Shown here: positions 1-7,639 of the stretch, one piece after another
How positions within the stretch are numbered: position 1 is the first letter of the stretch
How the letters are laid out: the number at the start of each line of letters is the position of its first letter
Translations under genes and position numbers: made by a program
Assembly: GCF_017876575.1 (NCBI RefSeq)
Contig: NZ_JAGIOE010000001.1
Coordinates: 4,754,443-4,818,442, forward strand
Direction: 5' to 3'
Length of the DNA stretch: 64,000 nt
Source of the DNA: Paeniglutamicibacter psychrophenolicus
GTDB lineage: Bacteria > Actinomycetota > Actinomycetes > Actinomycetales > Micrococcaceae
The notes under the pieces: generated by a model
Seen by the model: only the letters and a program-made list of their open reading frames with translations
What the model was told of the DNA's origin: nothing
The model's database searches: none

Positions 1-441
1 GATGAACCACTGGGCGCCTCGCGGTCGGCTCGGGGCGAACCGCAGCTTCCAGCCCAGCTGTGCCAGCGTCCGGTCTCCCTTGGCGCTGTTGCAGCCCTGG
101 CATGCCGCTACTAAATTCTCCCATGAATCCTCGCCGCCGCGGCTCCGCGGCACGATGTGGTCGATCGTGTTGGCGCTTCGTCCGCAGTATGCGCAGCGGT
201 GCCCGTCGCGGCGCAGCACCCCGCGGCGCGAGACGTTGACGACGGAGCGGTACGGCAGGCGGATGTAGCGGTTCAGCAGGATCACCGTGGGTCTGGGCAC
301 CACCTGGTTGACCCCGACGACCGGGTCCCGGTCGTCATCGGCAAGGACGGTGGCCTTCCCGGTGAGGACAAGGAGAAGTGCCCGGCGGAAGGTGATGACC
401 GCCAGCGGTTCAAATCCTGCATTCAGTACAAGGGTTCGCAT
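1..441 (-). CDS. HNH endonuclease, cut by the window edge
   Basis: The frame reads from an ATG at 441 leftward off the window, giving 147 residues without a stop. It begins MRTLVLNAGFEPLAVI, the usual opening of the small actinobacterial HNH/McrA-like nucleases. The HNH core follows: a CAYCGR knuckle, then TIDHIVPRSRGG (the catalytic His region), then ENLVAACQGCNSAKGD with the second Cys pair. These proteins bind Zn and divalent metal and cut DNA; the cellular role of this solitary type is not established. Only the last residues are missing. No partner gene is visible, so a restriction role cannot be argued. Confidence 0.85.
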   Translation of the reverse strand, partial: MRTLVLNAGFEPLAVITFRRALLLVLTGKATVLADDDRDPVVGVNQVVPRPTVILLNRYIRLPYRSVVNVSRRGVLRRDGHRCAYCGRSANTIDHIVPRSRGGEDSWENLVAACQGCNSAKGDRTLAQLGWKLRFAPSRPRGAQWFI

Positions 442-778
442 GTGCGCATCCTTTGATCCTGACCCGGCGCAACAGAGGGACCCGTCCACGACGGAAATCC
501 CTCACGGTGGCGCACGCGGCACTCGGCTTTGGCTCCTGTGCCCTAGCCTAAGACAATGGATCACTGTTTTGCTCGCATTTGCCGGCAACTGGTTCAAAAA
601 TCCACCGGAAATTTGCCCTCAGTACACCCCTGCAAGGGTGTTCCGACCGTTCCCGGGAGCACTGGCGAGGGCGTCGCGGGCCGTCCTTGCCGTCCCGGAC
701 GGGCCCTGCTGGCGGCATTAACCACAAAGGCCCCCGTCGATCCTTGCGGATCGCCCGGGGGCCTTGGAACGCTTGAGC
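442..778. other. Intergenic stretch without a gene
   Basis: This interval separates the HNH gene from the 3' end of the NlpC/P60 gene. Apart from the terminator hairpin at 727-765 and presumably the HNH promoter, I see no coding frame with actinobacterial codon use and no RNA gene. Confidence 0.6.
727..765 (-). terminator. Hairpin terminator of the NlpC/P60 gene
   Basis: A perfect 10-bp stem (727-736 with 756-765, AAGGCCCCCG/CGGGGGCCTT) encloses a second 6-bp stem (738-743 with 748-753). Read on the minus strand it lies just after the stop codon at 779 and is followed by a short CTTTGTGG stretch, a weak U-tract. Confidence 0.75.
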
Positions 779-1606
779 TTAGCCCTTGAGGGTGTAGTAC
801 CCGTAGAGCGGGTTGCGGGTCACGTCGTGAAGGATCGTGTCGACGGTCGGGTTCTGTGCACCGATCATCTTGCCGCCACCGAGGTAGATGCCGACGTGGC
901 CGCCACCGTTCTGGAACACCAGGTCGCCCGGCTTCGGGCTGGAGGTGCGAACGAACTGGCCCGAGCCACGGATGGCCGAGGTGCCGCGGGCGATGTTGAT
1001 GCCGTGCTGTGCGTAGACGTACTTGACGAAGCCGGAGCAATCCCAGCCCGACGGGGTGCTGCCGCCCCATACGTAGGGAACGCCCACGTACTTGGCAGCG
1101 GTTGCCGCGATGCCAGAGAGGTTGGCGGTGTTGACCGAGTCGCTTTTGACCTTGGGTGCCGAGGCGGTGGAGTCTGTGGTGCCGCGGTTCGAGCGGGTTA
1201 CCGGCGCAAAGGCGTCGGCATTGCTGGAACGCGTCGAGGAAGTGGTGGAGCGCGGGGTGACCTCGTTGGCCACGGCGATCACGACGGGAGCCGGAGCCGG
1301 CTTGGAGGTGAACGCTGCGCGCTCGATGTTCAGGTCCTTGGCACGTTCGGTCGAGACCGAGACGGCCTTGACGGCTACGCGCTCTGCGGAAAGGCCCTCA
1401 ACGGGGACGGCGCTTGCTTCGCGGGATACGTTGCCCTGGGCTGCGGGAACGCCCAAGGTCAAAACGAGACCTGATGCGGCTGCAATGACTGCGGCCTGGC
1501 GGCCAACCGACCCAGCGTTCGAGGCTACGGCCTTCGAGATGGATTCTAGCGGGTTGGTCCGAACCGGGGTCGCGCGGTGGCGGCCCAATGCTTGACGTGT
1601 AGTCAC
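779..1606 (-). CDS. NlpC/P60 peptidoglycan endopeptidase
   Basis: The 275-residue secreted cell-wall hydrolase is expected to cut peptide stems of peptidoglycan (gamma-D-Glu to diamino acid bond in this family). A hydrophobic signal segment lies at about residues 38-56, then a low-complexity Ser/Thr/Ala linker to about 160. The C-terminal NlpC/P60 domain carries the nucleophile Cys190 in DCSGF and His237 in GHVGIYLG. The start is GTG at 1606, with AGGAGAGG upstream. The gene is preceded by a c-di-AMP riboswitch, so expression probably falls when c-di-AMP is high. A second hydrolase gene with its own riboswitch follows upstream, as expected of a wall-remodelling set. Confidence 0.92.
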   Translation of the reverse strand: MTTRQALGRHRATPVRTNPLESISKAVASNAGSVGRQAAVIAAASGLVLTLGVPAAQGNVSREASAVPVEGLSAERVAVKAVSVSTERAKDLNIERAAFTSKPAPAPVVIAVANEVTPRSTTSSTRSSNADAFAPVTRSNRGTTDSTASAPKVKSDSVNTANLSGIAATAAKYVGVPYVWGGSTPSGWDCSGFVKYVYAQHGINIARGTSAIRGSGQFVRTSSPKPGDLVFQNGGGHVGIYLGGGKMIGAQNPTVDTILHDVTRNPLYGYYTLKG

Positions 1607-1626
1607 GTAGTAATGCCTCTCCTGAT

Positions 1627-1790
1627 GCCTGCGAGGTGAGCTGTCGGGTTCGAGTGGGAGTCACTCGGCAATCCGGCCGCCAGGCCGAACTACTTAACCC
1701 CAAGGCTTCCTGGTGTGGAAACCGAAAGTGGGTCCCCCGCCACTGCCAAACGAGTTTTTGAACGGACACCGTGGGCTGGCAGTGCTCGGC
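1627..1790 (-). promoter_or_regulatory. ydaO/yuaA (c-di-AMP) riboswitch of the NlpC/P60 gene
   Basis: Read on the minus strand, the leader holds the conserved ydaO landmarks in order: a long hairpin whose arms are at 1741-1748 and 1777-1784, a GCGGGGGACCCA segment, CTTGGGGTTAAG, then near the 3' end CGAACCCGACAGCTCACC followed by CGCAGGC. The end lies 20 bases before the GTG start. Members of this RNA class bind c-di-AMP and often precede cell-wall hydrolases in Actinobacteria. Exact edges are approximate because I could not fold the RNA. Confidence 0.88.
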
Positions 1791-1893
1791 ACTTCCCACG
1801 GCGGTGATCAGGGTTGGTCCCTGAGCACTTACTTAGAATATATGAAGCGAATCCAAAAGTCACGTTCCGGTCACGGAACGGTGACAATTGTCG

Positions 1894-2901
1894 TTATAAC
1901 CAGCCTTCGGGGTTTACCCACTTGCCGTTGACGATGACCTCGAGGTGCAGGTGGGGGCCGGTTGAGTTGCCCGTGCTGCCACTGAGCGAGACAATTTCTC
2001 CACGCTTGACCTTTTGCCCCACGGTGACCTTCAAGGACGAGTTGTGGTTGTAGCTGGTGTGCAAGCCGTTCCCGTGGTCGATCTCCACGCGGAAGCCGGA
2101 GTGGCCCGCCCAGGCTGCCTGCACGACGGTGCCGGCGGCGGCGGCCTTGATCGGCGTACCCATGGGAACTGCGTAGTCCAGTCCGTTGTGGTTCATGTAG
2201 CCGGGGCCGGTCGGGTTCTTGCGGTGGCCGAAGCGCGAAGTCAGTCGAATGCTGTCCACCGGCTGGGCAAGTACACCGCTCGTGGCGATCTTGGTGACAT
2301 CCCCGCCTGCGGCGGTCATGACCGTTGCCAGCTTGTCTTCCTTGGTGAATTCGCTGGTCAGCGAGGCACGCTCGATCTTGACCTCGTCACCGGTCGGTGC
2401 CTGGACATCAACCACGACCGACTGGGCGACGCGCTGGGCGTCGGCGACGGCGCTCTCGGGCTCCTGCCCGGGAGATGCGGCGGCGAAGGCCAGGCCGGAA
2501 ACGGCGGCAACCGCGGCGATCTTGTGCGTGAACCCCAGGCGGGTGCGCTGCGGCCGGGGAGCGAACTTGATGACATTGTCGAGCTCGTCGGCTTCGGCCG
2601 GGGCGACCATCGGGGCCACGGGTGCGGCCAGGGCCACGGGGATCTCGGTGGCTGCAATGGCTGCCGCGTCCGGGGACGCGCCGTAGCGCAGGCCCGCATC
2701 GAAGCGGCGGCCGGTGTACTGCAGGGAACCAATGGCCTCGACGGCTTCCGGAACCACGCTCAGTGCGCGGCGGCCGGGACGTCGGGAAGTGTTTTCGCCG
2801 CTCAGGGCGGTGTCTACGATCTGCTCCAATGAGCCTTCAGCAGGCAAAGCATCAACGGGTCCGGTCGCACGGCGGCGGCCGGAAGTGTGCTGCTGAGTCA
2901 A
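1894..2901 (-). CDS. M23 family metallopeptidase (LytM-type), membrane anchored
   Basis: The protein of 335 residues has an unusually long N-terminal part of about 125 residues before its only hydrophobic segment (about 127-143), then a linker and a C-terminal M23 domain from about 215. The zinc site reads NHNGLDY (His238, Asp242) and GPHLHLEV (His317, His319). M23 enzymes cut peptidoglycan cross-bridges or stem peptides outside the membrane. The start is TTG at 2901 with GAGAGG upstream; no better in-frame start is seen. It is preceded by its own c-di-AMP riboswitch. Confidence 0.9.
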   Translation of the reverse strand: MTQQHTSGRRRATGPVDALPAEGSLEQIVDTALSGENTSRRPGRRALSVVPEAVEAIGSLQYTGRRFDAGLRYGASPDAAAIAATEIPVALAAPVAPMVAPAEADELDNVIKFAPRPQRTRLGFTHKIAAVAAVSGLAFAAASPGQEPESAVADAQRVAQSVVVDVQAPTGDEVKIERASLTSEFTKEDKLATVMTAAGGDVTKIATSGVLAQPVDSIRLTSRFGHRKNPTGPGYMNHNGLDYAVPMGTPIKAAAAGTVVQAAWAGHSGFRVEIDHGNGLHTSYNHNSSLKVTVGQKVKRGEIVSLSGSTGNSTGPHLHLEVIVNGKWVNPEGWL

Positions 2902-2921
2902 ATGGTCAACCTCTCATGTAT

Positions 2922-3090
2922 CGCCTGCGAAGTTAGCTGTCGGATTCGAGTCATGAGATCAACTCGGCCGAGCCCACCTAGGCGGACTCAACTTCACCCC
3001 AAGATCCATGGCCAATGGCCGGGAACGGTTGAAATGGGTCCTCCGCCCCTACCGGGAATTCTTGCTCCTGGATCCGCCGGTAGGGTTATG
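2922..3090 (-). promoter_or_regulatory. ydaO/yuaA (c-di-AMP) riboswitch of the M23 gene
   Basis: On the minus strand the leader shows a stem with arms CTACCGG (3049-3055) and CCGGTAG (3077-3083), then GCGGAGGACCCA, CTTGGGGTGAAG, and the class signature CGAATCCGACAGCTAAC followed by TTCGCAGGCG. The same landmarks, in the same order, lie before the NlpC/P60 gene. The spacing to the TTG start is about 20 bases. Boundaries are approximate. Confidence 0.88.
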
Positions 3091-3173
3091 CGAACCGGAT
3101 CAGGACTGGATTGCCTAAGTGCAACCCAACGAGAAACCCTACCGGGGTTTATGCCAAAGTTACAATTCCGTTA

Positions 3174-3869
3174 TCAATCCATGCGGCGGACAAACACATG
3201 GGCGCTGACTTCGGTCGGAAGCTCCAGCGCACCCTCGATGCCCTCGACCCGCACCACCACGTACTCCCCGGCCCTTTCGAGGGTGACTAGGGCACCTGGG
3301 CGGATGCCTCCCTCATCGAGCTGCACCAGCAGCTCGGGTTCCACCTGGATGGTTTCGGCCAGGCGCTCGATGCGGACCGGGCCCACGTTGCCGTCCAGCA
3401 GGGCCGAATCGAGATTTTGGACACTCACGGAGATCTCGGCCAATCCTGGCCCTCCCAGCGCCTCGAGCCCCGGGATCGGGTTGCCGTACGGGGAAGCCGC
3501 CGGGTGGCCCAGCAACTTGTACAGCCGCTGCTCCACGCGCTCGCTCATCACGTGCTCCCAGCGGCAGGCCTCCTCATGGACGTACTCCCACTCCAGGCCG
3601 ATCACGTCGGCCAGCAGGCGTTCGGCCAGGCGGTGCTTGCGCATCACGCCGGTGGCGACTTCCGCACCATGCTCCGTCAGTTCGAGGTGACGGTCGGTGG
3701 TGACCACGACCAGCCCGTCGCGCTCCATGCGGGCCACCGTCTGCGAAACCGTGGGCCCCGAGTGCCCCAGGCGCTCGGCAATACGTGCGCGCAGGGCGAT
3801 GATGCCCTCCTCCTGGAGTTCCAGGATGGTACGCAGGTACATTTCGGTGGTATCGATCAGGTCTGACAC
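3174..3869 (-). CDS. ideR: Iron-dependent repressor, IdeR/DtxR family
   Basis: This 231-residue metalloregulator has the full DtxR layout: winged helix (about 1-73), dimerisation domain (74-140) and a C-terminal SH3-like domain. All ligands of both metal sites are present at the DtxR positions: Met10, Cys102, Glu105, His106 (primary) and His79, Glu83, His98 (ancillary). With Fe(II) the family represses iron uptake and siderophore genes and activates storage. It starts at GTG 3869. The siderophore genes near 60-63 kb are plausible targets, but only a weak box is seen there. Closeness to DtxR rather than MntR is judged from motifs such as HSGPTVSQTVARMERDGL. Confidence 0.93.
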   Translation of the reverse strand: MSDLIDTTEMYLRTILELQEEGIIALRARIAERLGHSGPTVSQTVARMERDGLVVVTTDRHLELTEHGAEVATGVMRKHRLAERLLADVIGLEWEYVHEEACRWEHVMSERVEQRLYKLLGHPAASPYGNPIPGLEALGGPGLAEISVSVQNLDSALLDGNVGPVRIERLAETIQVEPELLVQLDEGGIRPGALVTLERAGEYVVVRVEGIEGALELPTEVSAHVFVRRMD

Positions 3870-4065
3870 GTTTGCAGCTCCCGCATGGGTTGATTTTTAC
3901 AAGAGATCACTACGCTTCCCACTCTACCTGCGTTCACATTTCCGACTCGCTATTACGCATTGGGCGTCCGAGTGCGGGATTATTGAACCACTGGGCATCC
4001 CCGAATCGCATCAGACAGCGGATGCGAGGGTGTCAAAGCGTAAAACCCCCCTTATGAGGAGCAAC

Positions 4066-5187
4066 ATGAGCACCGGCCTGACTATTCCCCAAGAACTCTT
4101 GCCCGTGGACGGCCGATTCGGTGCCGGACCTTCCAAGGTCCGCCCCGAACAGGTCCAGGCACTGCTCGAGGCAGGCACTCAGCTCTTGGGCACCTCGCAC
4201 CGCCAGGCCCCCGTGAAGAACCTGGTCCGCGAGATCCAGGAGGGCCTCAAGGCCTTCTTCAACGCCCCGGCGGACTACGAAGTGGTCCTTGGCGTTGGCG
4301 GGTCCACCGCATTCTGGGACATCGCCGCATTCGGCCTGGTCCGCGACAAGGCCCAGCACCTGTCCTTCGGCGAGTTCGGCTCGAAGTTCGCCGCGGCGAC
4401 CAACAAGGCACCGTTCCTGGAGCCGTCTTCGATCATCACCTCCGAGCCCGGCTCCCGCCCGGTTCCCGTGGCCGAGGTTGGCGTGGACGTATACGCTTGG
4501 CCACAAAACGAGACCTCCACGGGCGTTGCCGCCCCGGTGCACCGCGTTGAAGGCGCCGACGAGGGCGCCCTGGTCGTCATCGACGCGACCTCCGCCGCCG
4601 GCGGACTGGATGTGGATGTCTCGCAGGCCGATGTGTACTACTTTGCCCCGCAGAAGAACTTCGCCTCCGACGGCGGCCTGTGGATTGCGCTCTTCTCCCC
4701 GGCGGCAATTGCCCGCGCCGAGGAAATTGCCGCCTCCGGACGCTGGATCCCGGACTTCCTGAACCTGAAGACGGCGATCGACAACTCACGCCTGAACCAG
4801 ACCTACAACACCCCGGCACTGTCCACCCTGGTATCGCTCAACGCCCAGGTGCAGTGGCTCAATGCCAACGGCGGCCTGAAGTTCGCCGCAGCACGCACGG
4901 CCGACTCTGCTTCCCGCATCTACGACTGGGCCGAGGCCTCCGAGGTCGCCACCCCGTACGTCGTCGCACCCGAGGATCGCTCCAACGTCATCGCCACGAT
5001 CGACTTCGACGATTCGATCGATGCCGCCGCGGTGGCCAAGACGCTGCGTGCCAACGGCGTGGTGGACGTGGAGCCGTACCGCAAGCTGGGCCGCAACCAG
5101 CTGCGCGTGGCAACGTTCGTGGCCATCGAGCCCGAGGATGTCTCTTCGCTGCTCAAGTGCATCGAGTACGTGCTGAAGAACAGCTAG
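4066..5187 (+). CDS. serC: Phosphoserine aminotransferase
   Basis: SerC converts 3-phosphohydroxypyruvate and glutamate to phosphoserine in serine synthesis, and can serve pyridoxine synthesis. The 373-residue protein is of the actinobacterial type. The GAGPSKVRPEQ opening binds substrate phosphate, and the PLP lysine is Lys197 in FAPQKNFASDGG. The chosen ATG at 4066 has GAGGAG 5-9 bases upstream; an in-frame ATG at 4054 would put that site inside the gene. The frame stays open upstream to 3697 but has no family similarity there. A strong terminator follows. Confidence 0.95.
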   Translation: MSTGLTIPQELLPVDGRFGAGPSKVRPEQVQALLEAGTQLLGTSHRQAPVKNLVREIQEGLKAFFNAPADYEVVLGVGGSTAFWDIAAFGLVRDKAQHLSFGEFGSKFAAATNKAPFLEPSSIITSEPGSRPVPVAEVGVDVYAWPQNETSTGVAAPVHRVEGADEGALVVIDATSAAGGLDVDVSQADVYYFAPQKNFASDGGLWIALFSPAAIARAEEIAASGRWIPDFLNLKTAIDNSRLNQTYNTPALSTLVSLNAQVQWLNANGGLKFAAARTADSASRIYDWAEASEVATPYVVAPEDRSNVIATIDFDDSIDAAAVAKTLRANGVVDVEPYRKLGRNQLRVATFVAIEPEDVSSLLKCIEYVLKNS

Positions 5188-5205
5188 GTTCTTCGCGAAG
5201 CATCC

Positions 5206-5256
5206 GGGCGGCGCCCCGGCACGGGTCAACACCACGTGCCGGGGCGCCGCCCTTTT
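5206..5256 (+). terminator. Rho-independent terminator after serC
   Basis: A perfect 17-bp GC-rich stem pairs 5206-5222 with 5236-5252 around a 13-base loop and is followed directly by TTTT. Confidence 0.9.
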
Positions 5257-5312
5257 GGCGTGGATTCCAAAGCCAACGGGCAACCCTTGCAAGGCCCGCC
5301 GCGCACGGGAAA

Positions 5313-5353
5313 GGGGGCCGGCGGTGACCAGTTCACGGTCGTCGCCAGCCCCC
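5313..5353 (-). terminator. Probable terminator of the DUF3027/cold-shock pair
   Basis: An imperfect stem with arms GGGGGCCGGCGGTGACC and GGTCGTCGCCAGCCCCC lies just past the DUF3027 stop in its reading direction, followed on the minus strand by TTTCCC. It faces the serC terminator, as expected between convergent genes. Confidence 0.6.
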
Positions 5354-5393
5354 TTCAACATTCAGGGGACCAGTCCCCTGGTTGTCTATTCGA

Positions 5394-5903
5394 CTACTTT
5401 GCGTCCGGGTCTTCGGAATCCTGCGCTTCGGCGTCGGCATCCTCGGTCGTTGCCGACTCGTCGGTCGCCTCGCCGCCCGTGGGTGCCTCGGCCTCGGCAT
5501 CGGCATCGCCGGCTTCCCCACCCGGAGCCTCGATGCCGGCTTCTGCGGCAGCGGCCTCCTCGGCGGCGCGACGCTCGGCGTCCATTTCCTCCGGGCGGAC
5601 GCGTTCGGCCCAGGGAACCCAGGCCGGGGCCAGCAGTGCGTCCTCGCCGGGAAGGATCCCGACCTCGCACACCGTGATGTCCTTGGCCTGGGCGCGCGGG
5701 ATGCGGGTCAGCGTCGCGAACCAGCTCCATCCCTCGTAGCCGATGCGCAGCGACTCAAAGCGGTGGGTCACCAGGCGTTCGCCGTCGTTGACCGCCTCAA
5801 GGTACTCGCCAATCATCGCTTCGTCGGTGATCTCCAGCAGCGCGGCGCGTGCCTGGTCAACGGCCTTGGCCAGGGTTGTGTCCAATATCGGTTTGCGTGC
5901 CAT
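5394..5903 (-). CDS. DUF3027 family protein with acidic tail
   Basis: The 169-residue protein matches the actinobacterial DUF3027 family in its first ~115 residues (EYLEAVNDGERLVTHRFES, YEGWSWFATLTRIPRA, WVPWAERVRPEE). The last ~55 residues are a low-complexity Ala/Glu/Asp/Gly tail, probably disordered. Its function is unknown; the family is typically found beside a cold-shock-domain gene, as here, where the gap to the upstream gene is only 4 bases. No membrane segment or signal peptide is seen, so it should be cytosolic. Confidence 0.8.
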   Translation of the reverse strand: MARKPILDTTLAKAVDQARAALLEITDEAMIGEYLEAVNDGERLVTHRFESLRIGYEGWSWFATLTRIPRAQAKDITVCEVGILPGEDALLAPAWVPWAERVRPEEMDAERRAAEEAAAAEAGIEAPGGEAGDADAEAEAPTGGEATDESATTEDADAEAQDSEDPDAK

Positions 5904-5907
5904 GTGA

Positions 5908-6291
5908 TCAGGCGTCCAAGTCGTCGGCTACGGCGCGCAGCACGGCTGCAATCTTGGCGCCATGGGCTTTTTCCGGGTAGCGGCCGTGGCGCAACCCGTT
6001 GGAGACAGAGTCGAGCACCTTGATGAGGTCCTCGATCAGCACTGCGGTGTCAACGGCCGGCTTGCGCTTGGCACGGGCCACCGAGGGTGCATCGTCGAGG
6101 ATGCGCACGCTGAGCGCCTGCGCGCCCTTGCGCCCCTCGGCAATGCCGAATTCCATGCGTGTGCCTGCGCGCAGCTCGGTCACGCCCGCGGGCAACGCCG
6201 AGGCGTTCAAATACACTTCCTGGCCCTCGTCGGTTACCAGGAACCCGAACCCCTTGGAGGGTTCGTACCATTTCACTTTGCCGGTTGGCAC
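5908..6291 (-). CDS. Cold-shock domain protein with C-terminal extension
   Basis: Residues 1-66 form a cold-shock domain with RNP1 as KGFGFL and RNP2 as EVYLN, preceded by GKVKWYEPSKG. Such domains bind single-stranded RNA or DNA. At 127 residues it is almost twice the length of a stand-alone Csp: a further ~60 residues (AVLIEDLIKVLDSVSNGLRHGRYPEKAHG) form predicted helices. The start is GTG at 6291. It appears to form a two-gene operon with the DUF3027 gene 4 bases downstream. Confidence 0.88.
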   Translation of the reverse strand: MPTGKVKWYEPSKGFGFLVTDEGQEVYLNASALPAGVTELRAGTRMEFGIAEGRKGAQALSVRILDDAPSVARAKRKPAVDTAVLIEDLIKVLDSVSNGLRHGRYPEKAHGAKIAAVLRAVADDLDA

Positions 6292-6540
6292 GTCTAGCTA
6301 CCTCGTCCTTGCGTCACAATGGGCCAACCGCGGGGGTCGAAAACCGTTCCGCGTTCCCATTTTCTGGCGATCTCCCGGCGCGAAACCACACAACCCGGCC
6401 CCGATGGGGGCTTGTGGGCGGGCTCTTGCGTCCGGGGAAGTCTATATCTTCTAGGGTACGACATCAGCGCCTTGCCCCCTTCCATGGCCGGGGACCGATC
6501 CCGATGTGGCTCTTTGCCCGGTGCGCGGTAGTTTTAAGGG

Positions 6541-6771
6541 GTGAACACCACCGCCCCGACCCCGGCTTCCCAGCGCATCCTGACCTTCCTATCCGGAGGC
6601 ATCGCGATCGTCTCGCTGGCAGCGCTGGCAGTGATCCTCATCCAGTACATGATGCAGGTCGCCCCGGCGCCGGCATTCTTGGCGGTTGCGCTCTACGGCT
6701 TGCCGGTGGCCTTCATCCTGCTCATGGTGGTCCTGGTGCTGAACTTCCGCGAGCGACGCCGCTCCCGCTAG
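6541..6771 (+). CDS. Small two-helix membrane protein
   Basis: A 76-residue protein has hydrophobic helices at about 15-36 and 44-66 and a basic C-terminus (RERRRSR), suggesting a cytoplasmic tail. The start is GTG at 6541 with only a weak AAGGG next to it, so the transcript may be nearly leaderless. It lies before the two-component system with 135 bases between. I recognise no named family and assign no function. Confidence 0.6.
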   Translation: MNTTAPTPASQRILTFLSGGIAIVSLAALAVILIQYMMQVAPAPAFLAVALYGLPVAFILLMVVLVLNFRERRRSR

Positions 6772-6906
6772 CGCCGCACGCCCTGCGCTTCGGGGCCCGT
6801 CTCCGGCAAGTTCCGGGTGCCTTGGCGGCGTTCGTGCTGCCAAGGACCCTTGCATGCACAACGAACACACAGGGTTCTTACAGATAGCGGTTGCAGACTG
6901 GTACCC

Positions 6907-7617
6907 ATGAATGCCAAAACCCCCGAAGCAAAGCTCCTGGTCGTCGACGACGAACCAAACATCCGCGAATTGCTTTCCACCTCCCTGCGCTTTGCAGGCT
7001 TCGAGGTGGTTGCGGCGGCGAACGGCCGCGAGGCCCTGGCTGCCGTGGAGGCAGAGACCCCTGACCTTGCGGTGCTCGATGTGATGCTCCCGGACATGGA
7101 CGGCTTCACCATCACCCGCCGCCTGCGCGCCGCGGGCAAGCACTTCCCCGTGCTGTTCCTCACCGCACGCGACGACACCGAGGACAAGGTCACCGGGCTG
7201 ACCGTCGGCGGGGACGACTACGTCACCAAGCCCTTCAGCCTCGACGAGGTCGTGGCCCGCATCCGCGCGGTGCTGCGCCGCACCCAGCCGGCCGAGGAGG
7301 ACAGCGCGGTCATCCGCGTCGATGACCTCGAGCTGGACGACGACGCGCACGAGGTCCGCCGCTCCGGCGAGGTCATCGAGCTCTCCCCCACGGAATTCAA
7401 GCTGCTGCGCTACCTGATGATGAATCCCAACCGGGTGCTGTCCAAGGCGCAGATCCTTGACCACGTCTGGGAATACGACTTCAACGGCGACGCCTCCATC
7501 GTGGAGTCATACATCTCCTACCTGCGCCGCAAGATCGACTCCAGGCCCGAGTGGCCCTCGCTGATCCAGACCAAGCGCGGTGTCGGCTACCTGATGCGAA
7601 CCGCCGACCGCCGCTAA
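6907..7617 (+). CDS. OmpR/PhoB-type response regulator
   Basis: The 236-residue protein has a receiver domain (about 8-122, phospho-acceptor Asp58 in LAVLDVMLPDMDGF, acidic pair in VVDDEPN, conserved Lys in TKPF) and a winged-helix DNA-binding domain (about 135-234, ELSPTEFKLLRYLM and SYISYLRRKID). It should be phosphorylated by the kinase encoded 22 bases downstream. In sequence it resembles the MprA/TcrA group of actinobacteria. The ATG at 6907 starts the family N-terminus. Confidence 0.93.
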   Translation: MNAKTPEAKLLVVDDEPNIRELLSTSLRFAGFEVVAAANGREALAAVEAETPDLAVLDVMLPDMDGFTITRRLRAAGKHFPVLFLTARDDTEDKVTGLTVGGDDYVTKPFSLDEVVARIRAVLRRTQPAEEDSAVIRVDDLELDDDAHEVRRSGEVIELSPTEFKLLRYLMMNPNRVLSKAQILDHVWEYDFNGDASIVESYISYLRRKIDSRPEWPSLIQTKRGVGYLMRTADRR

Positions 7618-7639
7618 GACGAAAGACCGGTTCCCCCAC

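Noticed and set aside
3174-3869. Manganese regulator MntR
   Set aside because: The length, SH3-like C-terminal domain and the ligand set including Cys102 fit IdeR/DtxR instead.
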